DNA of 64,000 bases. Source: Bimastos eiseni (taxonomy: Eukaryota; Annelida; Clitellata; Crassiclitellata; Lumbricidae). The notes beneath the pieces were generated by a model, which made no database searches, had not been told where the DNA came from, and saw only the letters and a list, made by a program, of their open reading frames with translations. The DNA is taken from NCBI GenBank assembly GCA_959347315.1, contig OY365806.1, positions 53,249,862 to 53,313,861 of the forward strand. The letters run 5' to 3'. Positions 54,797 through 64,000 of the stretch are shown in pieces. Numbering within the stretch: position 1 is the first letter of the stretch; each line of letters starts with the position of its first letter. The position numbers and the translations under genes are program-made.

Positions 54797-55260
54797 CAAG
54801 GGGTCGTCCAGAGGACGTCTGTAAAAAAGCCTACCTTTTTCACCCCTCCCCCTAATCCGCATTTCACTGACCCCCTCCTCCTCCCTTTGAGGACGTCTGC
54901 ATCACACATGTATCAGACACCATTGCAACTGGTGATAATTATTTTGCTGCATCGCTTTTTAATAGACACTTAGTGACAAAGAATGAGATTGAATAAAAGC
55001 TAAGTAAAAAAATTAAATTTAATAAATGCTTATTTACATGTAAGCTTGGTATATTATTCTCTCAAATGTGAAGTATAACCTAAAGCTACTGATAAACAAC
55101 CAAGATTATGTCGTAACTACCATTAGACGTGATTTTGGCGATAGTTTAGTATGGTCACATGCGGACCTCCGTACAGTCCATGACCCCATCTCCCTGTCCG
55201 CATTTGTCTGCTTTCCCCTTGCTCCCCCTTGTTGTGGACGTTCTTTGTGGATGACCCTAA
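54797..55260. mobile_element. Probable MITE with GGGGTCGTCCA / TGGATGACCC termini
   Basis: Left AAGGGGTCGTCCAGAGGACG and right GGACGTTCTTTGTGGATGAC are imperfect inverted ends. Both sides contain CCGCATTT..CTG..CCCC words. A related end occurs at about 63559-63720. No target duplication identified. Confidence 0.45.
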
Positions 55261-55741
55261 AATATCATTTTTGTTGTTGAAATGTAGCGCTTGCAAATGT
55301 TACATAGTTTCATGTAGTTTCAGCAATAATCATGTAGAGAACCACGCCCACTTCTTTTCTTTTTACCCCTTTTATTTAACTTGGCTTGTGTATAGTTTGT
55401 CATGGTTGGTGCGTAAAGTTTGTCACGGTTGGTTCGACTTTTAACTCTTTTTCAGGTACGTCCCCGTCGACCTACAGAGCTGAAATTTTGCATACATTTC
55501 AGGCTTGTATGACAATGCAATGTATCAAATTTTTATGGACATAACTAAAAAAATTGAGAAAAAATGACAAAAATGCAAAAAATTAAATGAACCAGTGTCT
55601 CCTTGATGAACTCCACTCCGGCAAGTTTACATCTTCAATGATATCTAATCAAAAATCTCTTAAGGAAATGGAACAATTGCGCCATCTATCAGATAAAAGA
55701 GGGTCCCGAAAACCCATGTTTTACTTTCACTTGTTTTAATA

Positions 55742-55805
55742 GACACTTCGCAATTTTGGGGGAAATTATGCCCCCCCCCACTTTTCAAAACCTTGTTACA
55801 CCTCT
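55742..55805 (+). mobile_element. hAT-type MITE, copy 3 (terminal fragment)
   Basis: CACTTTTCAAAACCTTG plus TTACACCTCTG matches the right terminus of the 2659-2896 / 40580-40851 family. Only about 60 bp remain. Confidence 0.6.
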
Positions 55806-56110
55806 GGTGCGACCAGTATAAATAGAAGCTGCCAAGACGACACTTCAGAAACGCATATCATCGTTGTTATGGATGCGTCGTTGAATAAACTTATATCAGT
55901 CAGGACACTTCAGAAATTCTGCCACTGTTTACAAGGAGGAGGGCGACACTATTGATCTTTGTTATCACACAGTGTCACCAAACTGCAAGTGCTGAACACT
56001 TCAGAGTGCAGAGTAACCGAGGCAGAAGGTAACGTGCGAGAGCCAGAGAGTACCGAGCAGAGCAGAGCGGAGAGAGAGTACCGAGCACAGAGAGCCAAGA
56101 GTTGCAGAGA
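55806..56110 (+). promoter_or_regulatory. LTR-like promoter/polyA stretch
   Basis: TATAAATAG at about 55816 is followed by TTGAATAAACTT at about 55880, the spacing seen in retroelement LTRs. CACTTCAGAAA occurs twice (about 55841 and 55906). Without terminal repeats or a partner this is only a candidate LTR remnant. A purine-rich GAGAG tract follows. Confidence 0.35.
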
Positions 56111-56263
56111 GGCACAGTCAACGCAGAGAGTTTTATGAGGTACAGAGTTCGGAAGAGAGTCAAGGGATTAGCCAGAAAGAGAGCGGAGAAGAGAGAGACG
56201 CAGCAAGGAGAGGAACAGAAGTTCAAGCAGGAGTCGGTGGGCAGGAGCGAAGTTCAATCTGCA

Positions 56264-56525
56264 TCAGGCTTCTATCGTCGGTTGGTCGTCGTCAGTACCA
56301 GGGGTACTAGCCGCTGTCTTCGCTCGCCTCTTATCCACCCCAGCATCTGTCGTCGGTCGGTCGTCATCAGTGTCAGGGATGCTGACCGCTGTCTTCGCTC
56401 GCCTCTCATTGACACCGGCGTCTGTTGTCAGTCGGTCATCGTCGTCAGTACCAGAGGTACTGACCCGCTGTCTTCGCTCGCCTCTCATCGATACCGACGT
56501 CTGTCGTTGGTCGGTCATCATTGTG
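56264..56525. repeat. Minisatellite, 75-79-bp unit, about 3.3 copies
   Basis: CTGTCTTCGCTCGCCTCT recurs at 56314, 56389 and 56468 with GTCGGTCGGTC and CAGTACCAG words between. Spacings are 75 and 79 bp. The minus strand is open across it, giving a repeated acidic motif with GTDDD and RRAKTA, a by-product of the repeat. Confidence 0.85.
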
Positions 56526-56859
56526 CTACAATTGAACAGTTCAGGCTATGGAGCTTGGACTAGTTACACTGTGGTCACCCTGAACTCGAACTCAGTACAA
56601 TTACCAGCTGTTTTATTGTTGGGTCATTCCAGATCAAATCAACACAGTCATCTGACATCACCATCTTGGATTTTGTTGTAAATTGGCAGGGTGTTTAACC
56701 TTGACGAGAAACTTCTAACAGTTTTATGTTTTGAATTTTTTGATCAAGCAGTCCATAATATGGGTAATTGAACTTTAACCAAATGACCCTAACTCGAGAT
56801 GGTCAAGATGCTGCAAGCTGGGTTTTATAGCACCTAGAAGAGTGGTATTTATATCAAAT

Positions 56860-56955
56860 TAGAGACCGACCGAAACCATGTTTTCATTTACGGCCGAAAA
56901 CGAAAACACCACCGAAATTGATGTTTCGGTTATGGCCAAAAACGAAACGTCTTTT
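56860..56955. repeat. Left GACCGACCGAAA terminus of compound hAT region
   Basis: AGAGACCGACCGAAACCATG and further GGCCGAAAACGAAAAC words resemble the inverse of 62695-62850 (GCCGAAAACGAAAACAGG, TTCGGTCGAATTG). The two probably mark the ends of one long element or nested set. Confidence 0.5.
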
Positions 56956-57029
56956 CAACAATACAGCAGCATATTGTGTTAAAGTTAAAGTGTCTGAACA
57001 TAGTCTAAAAGCGAGAAGTGAGAACTAGT

Positions 57030-58990
57030 TGTTAAACAGACCTTGAGAAGTTGAAGGGCGTTTAGTAACTGAATCCCAAAAGGCGAATGTTGTAAGCTAG
57101 AAATAAGAGTTTCTCGACATTTTCTCCATGAAGGTTGCTGCGACGATGTAGATTTGCCCAGCGGCACTAAACAGCTGTTCACGGGCGACACTCGTTGGTG
57201 GTGCCGAAAGGTACTTTCGGGCTGCAGGTTCAAGACATGGAAATTGGCTGCAGTTCCAAAATGTTAAAATGTTTGTGATTCAGTTCACACGTGGTTCTTG
57301 TAGATGTGAACTATGTGGTTCTCGTAGATATGCTTGGAGTTGATGTTCATGCTCTGGCATTTCTGCTTCTGTGTCATTCTGTTTCACAGCAACGCCGATG
57401 ATGTCATGTGTATCCCATAGAGAGGATACTGGTGCAGGTTTCGACTTTTCTATTTCTTTGTGACCATGGTCACCGTTAGCCTTGCATTGAGCATTTTCAT
57501 CTGTTCCTTCATTGAGAAACAACCTTCCTAGATTTCTTCACAACATTTTCGACCAGCATTTGAAGGAATCATGACAATTGTTTGGTGTAAGAAAGTTCAA
57601 AATTTCTGAAATTGCATCCTTTTTCAATTTCATCAAAGTACATGTCTTTGAAACATGGATCCAGTAAGGTTGCTGCGAGTACATGGGGTGCTTTCCTAAC
57701 TGAAGCAAAACGTTGTGCCATTGCATCGCGAAGTGCAGCTTTCATTTGCGTCAGGCCTCGATCTTCAGTGGTTGCTTCCAACTTTATTTTCAACATTGCA
57801 ATTATGGGAATCACGATTGATATGCATGTCTCATCGAAGCATATCTCGAGAATGGTTTCAACACAACAGTCAACTTCCATTCTTCTTCTGAGAGATCATC
57901 GATGCCTCCGTGTTCCACGGCATAGAGGTTGATTGCCTTTTGTTGTTCGGACAGTCTTGCGAGCATCAAGAAGGTGCTTTTCCATTATGTTTCCACGTCC
58001 TCGATCAGTGCTTGATGTGGAACGTCATGTGATTTCTGGAACTGTAGCAAATTACGACAGCCCTGCTCGCTGCGCTTGAAGTGAGAAATAACCTTCCTAG
58101 ATTTCTTCACAACATTTTCGACCAGCATTTGAAGGAAGAGAGCATATTTCAAAACAAGTTGTAAAGCATGCAAAAAGCATCCAAAGTCGTTGATTTCAGC
58201 AATATGCTGTTTGATGCATTGTCTCTAATGCCAAGGTGGATCTTTCCTTCAATTCCCCAGGTGGCAATAGCTTCCTTCAATTTCGAAGCCAAATAAGCTC
58301 CAGTGTGATTTTCTTCCAGCACCATTGCACTCAAAATAACTTTTTGTCTAACACCTTCACGAACGAAATGTGCAGTGAAACTTAGTAAGGAACATGTCTT
58401 TGTAGGATTGCTCTATCCATCGGTTGTTAAACTAATCCACTCTGCATCTGTCAAGAGTTTTGTGACATGCCTACGAACTTTGTTGTAGATGGCTGGCATC
58501 ATCGTTGTACGAAAATACTTTTCTGTCTTCAGATGAAAGCGACGTGGATCTGTTTGATCAGCAAAATTTAAGCATTTGAACGCATCACCTTCGACAACTG
58601 AATATGGAAGAATATCGACGATGATCATATCCATGGTGCATTTCTCGATCCTTGAGTAGATGGGTGATCATCCAGCCAGGTCACGCAACATTTTTGAAAT
58701 GCAGCAAGTGTTGGCTGGACAAACTTATCCAATATCTTACCATGAGATTCTTCTAACTTTGCTCTCTTTGCTGGATTCACGACATTATTGCGATCGGCAA
58801 CGTTAGATAGATAACATGAATACAAACCCTTTGATTCTTCTCAAAATGACCTTTCAAACCATGTGTCATCTGCTTTCCAGGATGTGTGCTTCCTAAAGAA
58901 CATAACTTTGTGCATTCATGACTTGCTTTTGCCTTACTCGACTTTCGAAAAATTATTCCAGATTGTATTTAATGACATTTTCGATTTTTT
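57030..58990 (-). pseudogene. BED-finger hAT transposase, broken
   Basis: Minus-strand order starts with a BED-type zinc finger at about 58990-58840 (ECTKLCSLGSTHPGKQ, then MTHGLKGHFEKN). Next are AKLEESHGKILDKFVQPTLA (about 58750), LTDAEWISLTTDG (58413) and NHTGAYLASKLKEAIATWGI with GIRDNASN (about 58230-58310), the catalytic-region pattern of ZBED-like hAT proteins. KMKAALRDAMAQRF-like and ATLLDPCFKDMYFDEI text follow at about 57620-57750. The C-terminal dimerisation trace has SVAREQLFSAAGQIY-like text near 57150-57200. About six frame breaks. A 42-bp segment near 57525 repeats at 58086. Not a host gene. Confidence 0.75.
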
Positions 58991-59253
58991 ATTTCTTGTA
59001 CTAATTTACTAATGTATTTTAAGATAAATGAAAGTGCCACTCGACTAAATATGGTGCAGAAAAACTCGAAACTCTAAAGCTGGCCTTGAAAATTTGGTAC
59101 GCAATAGGGGCAATAGGGCCTGCGCATGTTCCGCACATGACATTCATTTGAAAAATATGGAAAGATGTAACATAATGAAATTTTATTAATTGCAGTATAT
59201 TTTAAATGTATAGACCACTAAGACCAGTATGTAATATGTCCAAACTATAACAA

Positions 59254-59900
59254 TTAATAGCAACTAAAAGTGTTCCTGGACATATTATTTGCAAGCATCC
59301 ATAGATGCTCATCAAATTCTTCTCTCTCAACCGATTGAACTCCTAATGCTGAGAGTCGATCCTGTCCCATTGTGGTTCGGAGATGAGTCTCTATTAACTT
59401 AAGTTTGCTAAACGTCCTTTCATTCTTTACAGTTGTCAAACCCAATGTGAGCAGCAAACAATAGGGCCTACTTGTGTGAAAGCTTCATCATAGCCGTTTG
59501 AACATAATCCAGTCAACAGCATCTGCAATCGACTTGCTGTTTCTGATAGTCTCCTTTGCCATAGGCCTATCAGTGATACAGCAAGCTTGACGAGTAAGTT
59601 TTCACCGAGAACACACTTGCTGGCAGGAAGCTAAATTATCGCCGTAGAATGTTACTAGATCTTCTTCAAGCTTTCCTCATTAGAATCACTCAGCAGATGT
59701 TTGGATAAAGAGCAGAGTCTGCAACCAGTAGTGGTTCAGTTTCATCATTGAAACGGTTTTCGACGCTTCTCATAATTTTATCATAAGCAGCATTATAGGC
59801 CTATATGTTGCACCTATATCGATCAGCAACAGTGGTATGAAAGTGTTGTGTACCAGGATTATCGTCTGCCATGGAAAGCCGTTAATATCTATTAGCTATT
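59254..59900 (-). pseudogene. hAT-family C-terminal dimerisation fragment
   Basis: The minus strand encodes TVKNERTFSKLKLIETHLRT, then TMGQDRLSALGVQSVERE, the conserved end of hAT transposases with DUF4371-type ancestry. Upstream coding to about 59900 is frameshifted. The residues differ from the ZBED-like copy at 57-59 kb, so it derives from another family. Confidence 0.65.
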
Positions 59901-60238
59901 CTGAGTAAGGAAAACATCAATAGACCGTAAGTAGGCCTACTAAGTAAGTATGTTTTAACGAAGTTGAAAATTTCATTCCATTTACAAATTATTTGGTTAA
60001 ATATTTAAATTTCTTTTATTTCTTTAAAAAAAAATGAAATATTTTTGGTCATTTTTTTAATCTTTTTTGGGACACAATTGCGTATTTTGCGTCCATGCAG
60101 CGCCGCCACTACAACCAATCACCTTAACACGTCTGATACAAGAAATCCAATGCTAGCAGCACAGGACGACATGAATAAGGAATTGGGAAGCAAGTGATGA
60201 CTGCTTTGGACAGACAAGGGCCTTAGGCCGAAGGATTG

Positions 60239-60239
<1 letters not shown>

Positions 60240-60322
<83 letters not shown>
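60240..60322. repeat. (TA)n microsatellite
   Basis: Uninterrupted TA run with a short CACACATA interruption. Confidence 0.95.
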
Positions 60323-60323
<1 letters not shown>

Positions 60324-61500
60324 ACGCTTACCGTCCGGAATTGTAATTGAGAAGCACATGAGAAATAGACACGACTAAAATCATTTCGTCATGATTGAAG
60401 GCATTTCATGTCAACTGAAGGCATTTGGTCCTCTCAGGGTTGACAACATGATTTCCAGGGTTTAGTGGGTGGAAACGGCGTTTCCACTGCTCTCAAAATT
60501 TTGTGCTTGCATTCCCACAGTGCAATAGAACCCGAGGAACGCATTCGTTAAAACACAACTGTTCTTCGGAACGTCCACTCGATAACGACAACTAAGTCAC
60601 AATAATCATTTGGAATCAATTATTTCAGGGGGCTCGCTGTCCACTTGTAAACAGCTCTCCAGAGCATTGCATCGTCAGCGTTCATGCTTTGATTTATTTG
60701 GGCTGTTAATCTAGCCAATGTGGTTACTGTTGTTAACTGTCCTGCGGAAGGCGAAGGCGGAACAGTAGGCCTAATGACCTAACGAAATCCGAAGTCATTA
60801 GTTGAAATCGCGGTAATTGACCCAACTCAGAGAACTCAGAATATGAGCATCATAGCCTATTCATAGGTTGTGAAGATAGCTAGAGGTGAGATCCAGCAAG
60901 GACTACCAGACCAAATCTGGGTTCTGGGGTACGAGATCGGCTGCTGGAGGGGTAGTTAGTGGAGCGCATCTAGCATATAGCCGGAGAAGTGGTCACTTAC
61001 CACATTTTCTAATGCGCCCGACAAGACGTGTGGCAGAACGTGGTTCAGGCACTGCAACCATCCTGTTGGGAGACTGACATAGAGTGAGCAGCAGTAATCT
61101 GATGAAGGAGCCTATATAGGTGTAGCCGTGGCATCTGGGGTTAGCGAACGAGCAACAATATGGAGCTGACGCAACTGGACTAGTATGAATCATGGCAGTG
61201 AGGTGAATATTATAAGCAAAGGTAAGTAAGCTCTTGGTCCAACGTGTCTTCAAGGTCCAGAACAACAGAGAAAAATATAAAGAGGGGGAAATCAGCAATA
61301 ATGGCGGCTACATCCAGCTTCATAAGCTGCTGCCGAGTGCCCGGCCAGAATAATTGGGGTTTTGACGGGTTGCTGGCAAGTTGAATGGGCAGCTAATGTG
61401 GATTGGTAGTGCTCGGTGTGCGTTGGGTGGCTTCCAAGTATCATTTGCAGAAGTGTTAGTGCGGTTTGACAAATCCTAGTCATTTCAAACACTGATCAGA
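60323..61500. other. Unassigned sequence
   Basis: No recognisable protein or repeat ends. The stretch may be internal to the compound hAT region. Confidence 0.4.
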
Positions 61501-61534
61501 GAGTAGTGAAAGAGCTGATTCAGAGCAATCGAAA

Positions 61535-62231
61535 TTGTTTGGTATGGTCAAGAAACTGGCTAACCCTGTATTCATAGAGAATTTAGGAGTCGTGTATGAT
61601 GTCCTGGAAGAGTTGGCTGATGTGCCCTTAGCACTGCAGATAGCTGATATCACTCTTCCTGTTGCTCATCATGTCCTGACAAGACAAAAGCGAAGTCTGC
61701 AGCTAGAAATGAGTGGACATTGCTATAGACTGCAGCTTGTCAGGCTTTAGACGGAGTAACTTTCAAGGGCGTATCGGTTGCTGCTTGCATTGGTAAAGAG
61801 AGTGGAATTCATCGAGGCCAGTTCTACCAGGCATTAGTGGACAACAAGACAAGAGGCTGTTGGCATAGTTGACTCTATGTTGTTCTATTGCCTCTATTTA
61901 TCCCTATTATTAGCCAAATAATATCTCACCTCTGACCATGGTGAGAGAACTTGCCCCTTTCCTCAATATACTGATGTTAAGTAAGGTTATCAAGATTTTA
62001 ATGATCGTAGGGGTGTTCAATCATTTCCAAGAGTTGCTGAATCGAGTAAGCATCTTACCAGTCAGCATGGTGGAGTGTGAAAGAGGTGTCGGTAAAATGA
62101 ATATAATTCTGCAAATCACTCAGGTCACTGCAGTTATCAATTTAGTGTTTTCAAGTGTAGACAACATCAATGACTGGATAGAATTTCTTTCATGTTTTCT
62201 CTCTTGTAATGTGGCTACAGTGGGTTATTAA
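61535..62231 (+). pseudogene. hAT transposase C-terminal half (KIAA1586/ZMYM6-like), broken
   Basis: Encodes KLANPVFIENLGVVYDVLEE, then ADITLPVAHHVLTRQKRSL (61535-61750). After a stop, coding-like sequence continues (RGQFYQALVDNxTR near 61818-61860), and 61938-62231 holds ILPVSMVECERGVGKMNII, the modified dimerisation motif. Domain order fits hAT-derived proteins related to KIAA1586 or ZMYM6. On the plus strand, opposite to the two other hAT fragments nearby. Confidence 0.65.
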
Positions 62232-62694
62232 TTTTGACTAGCTCACAATAGCTGTGTGAGTCGAACCCTAACCCTTTGAGTTTGAACCTGACTCTTAATA
62301 GATATTAGCACTTCGATATATTTATTAAATAAGGATATATATCTATTATTAAATTAATCTGAAGGATTAACATTCATTTTAAGGGTAAAGAAAGACGATG
62401 CATGCTAATAAATTAATGTAAATCATTAAAATTCCTGGAATTCTGTAAATTAATGTACATGAATTCTCTTTTACATTTTTATCATGTGGAATGTGGCTTT
62501 AACGAGGGGCACGATTCCTTGCGTAAGGCCTGGGAAGGGGTAGACCATAGAAAGCCCTCAGTACTACCGAGTCAACTCGAACTTTGGCATTCCCACTGCT
62601 CATCCAAACCATATTAACCACTGATGATTTCCATATAATTATGTACCTGCATGACTGCGTGCGGCTATCGATAGACTTTCGATAGACTTTCAGA

Positions 62695-62850
62695 TTGTGC
62701 CGAAAATTCACCTAGGTTTCGGCCAAAAACGATACCGGGAACGAAACTGCCAATACCAGTTTAAGCCGAAAACGAAAACAGGTCGAAACCAAGAAATTTG
62801 CAGTTTCGGTGCCGAAAACTAAACGAAATTCGGTCGAATTGAAGGTATTT
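62695..62850. repeat. Right GCCGAAAACGAAAAC terminus of compound hAT region
   Basis: Dense GCCGAAAACGAAA / GGTCGAAACC words matching the inverse of the left block at 56860-56955. No matching 8-mers at the flanks. Confidence 0.5.
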
Positions 62851-64000
62851 GAAAGCTCTATTTGAGCAAAGTAACTAGAATTCCTTGTTTTTAATTATAA
62901 AAATTTATCATCAATCTAAACCTATGAACCCAGCCCGTCAGTTCATACAGTTCATACAGTCAGTTCATACAAAAATAACTTGCTAATATTTTTTCTGTGT
63001 AATTTACACAATATAAGAACATAAAGAACATGTGGTTGAAATTTCAGAATGGATATTCTTATAGTTTTTGGCAATGAATTTTCGAATGTTGCTTGAGATT
63101 TGTGAATGGCATAATAATTCAGCAATTTGGGTCCCTAAGTTAAAATGTAAATTTTAAAACATTTCTTAATCAAGACAGACATAGCAGTTTGACCAGTATC
63201 AATTCCTTGTGAAAATAAATTATTTAAAGAAAATTTGCAATATGATATAATGTCAAGTTCCAAATTTAAAATATATAAATGCTGTACATGTGACAACTTA
63301 GACAAAAGTCTTCAATGATATTTTCTTTTCTTGCTAGGGCATTGGCAGCATCTCTCATTTAATGAACATTCAGTGAGCATGACTTTCCAATCATGGTTAT
63401 TGGTTGGAGACCTGTTGTTAATATATCATCTGCGGATATTTGTAAGACTGTCAGTAGGCGGAGGATAGCAGAATGATCAAGCTGGCCCATGTGGACGCAG
63501 AAAGTTGACTTCAACCTCATTAAGCTCCAGGAATGTCTGCATAACACATCCAAGCCAACCAAGGGGTCATTGCATAATTATGTAATGCTGAAAATGGCCG
63601 TTTTAGACCCCCAACCTCCTTGTAACGCATTGTAACGTTTCCATAGACCACCCCCACCCCCCTGAGCGTTACGTATTTATTTTGAACAAAACTCAGTGTA
63701 GTTTCACCCTGGCCTAATATAGTCCCAGGTCTCCAAATTTAACTTCCATCAATGCCAGATAATACTTAATATTTTTGTTTGAACTTCGATTGCACCACCA
63801 CGTGTAGGCTGAGGCTAAATGCTAGTTAAGTGCAAATTTATATGCTAGGCCTACTAGCCTTATGGCCCAGCATCGCTTGGGACTGAATTTTGAACTCGGC
63901 TGGTATGCCCCGATTGTGTCTTTCTTAACTAATGCAGGCATCGCCACATTCACCAGACCTCTTTAGGAAGCGGGTCCGCCATTTTGCAGGGCAGCCCTGT
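62851..64000. other. Unassigned sequence at window end
   Basis: No gene recognised. At about 63559-63720 AAGGGGTCATTGCATAATTA leads to CCCACCCCCCTGAGCGTTAC, possibly an element related to 54797-55260. Confidence 0.4.

Overview
The window is animal nuclear DNA, most likely from an aquatic invertebrate. It contains one intact host gene with five exons and spliceosomal introns. It is otherwise AT-rich, packed with decayed mobile elements (Maverick/Polinton, Ty3-type LTR element, LINEs, a tRNA-derived SINE, hAT, piggyBac and pogo-like DNA transposons, MITEs) and (TA)n microsatellites. The species cannot be fixed from the sequence. No bacterial operons, CRISPR arrays or rRNA genes were seen.

Host gene: MAGOH (mago nashi, exon junction complex core) lies on the + strand at 26165-48214. 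Its five coding exons are 26165-26261, 32699-32757, 34042-34152, 41906-41988 and 48115-48214. They sum to 450 nt, i.e. 149 codons plus stop, and all junctions have GT/AG and compatible phase. Its introns (about 6.4, 1.3, 7.8 and 6.1 kb) are largely transposon-derived.

Region by region. 1-5.5 kb: LINE endonuclease fragment, TA microsatellite, a diverged tandem duplication with an hAT-type MITE in one copy, a tRNA-derived SINE and a roughly 30-bp minisatellite. About 5.6-20.8 kb: a long decayed Maverick/Polinton (adintovirus-like) element. On the minus strand are integrase with chromodomain, a zinc-ribbon/phospholipase A2-like protein, a tandem paralog pair of unknown function, a two-domain discoidin-like protein, an adenain-like cysteine protease and protein-primed DNA polymerase B. 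On the plus strand are the packaging ATPase, a Gly-rich small protein, a hydrophobic-segment protein, two further proteins, the major capsid protein and a SAP-like protein. A 5'-truncated LINE splits the element at 11.96-13.95 kb, and several internal segments are duplicated or inverted. All its genes carry stops or frameshifts, so it is a fossil. 21.0-23.2 kb: 5' LTR, gag and part of protease of a Ty3/Gypsy-type element on the minus strand. 23.4-25.3 kb: a foldback element, palindromic TIR-like repeats and a LINE endonuclease fragment.

26-48 kb: MAGOH with nested elements. These include an unclassified transposon ORF at 27.3 kb, a pogo-type MITE at 29.2 kb, an hAT remnant at 30.2-31.4 kb, a multi-exon transposase-like gene at 36.1-39.1 kb, and a series of hAT-like nonautonomous elements. 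Exact or near-exact 8-bp target duplications mark four: 40580-40851, 43472-44652, 45533-46393 and, outside the gene, 54420-54606. A piggyBac remnant ends at a TTAA at 47590. 48.3-64 kb: no host gene recognised; a solo LTR, MITEs, a 75-79-bp minisatellite and at least three hAT transposase relics between 56.9 and 62.8 kb.
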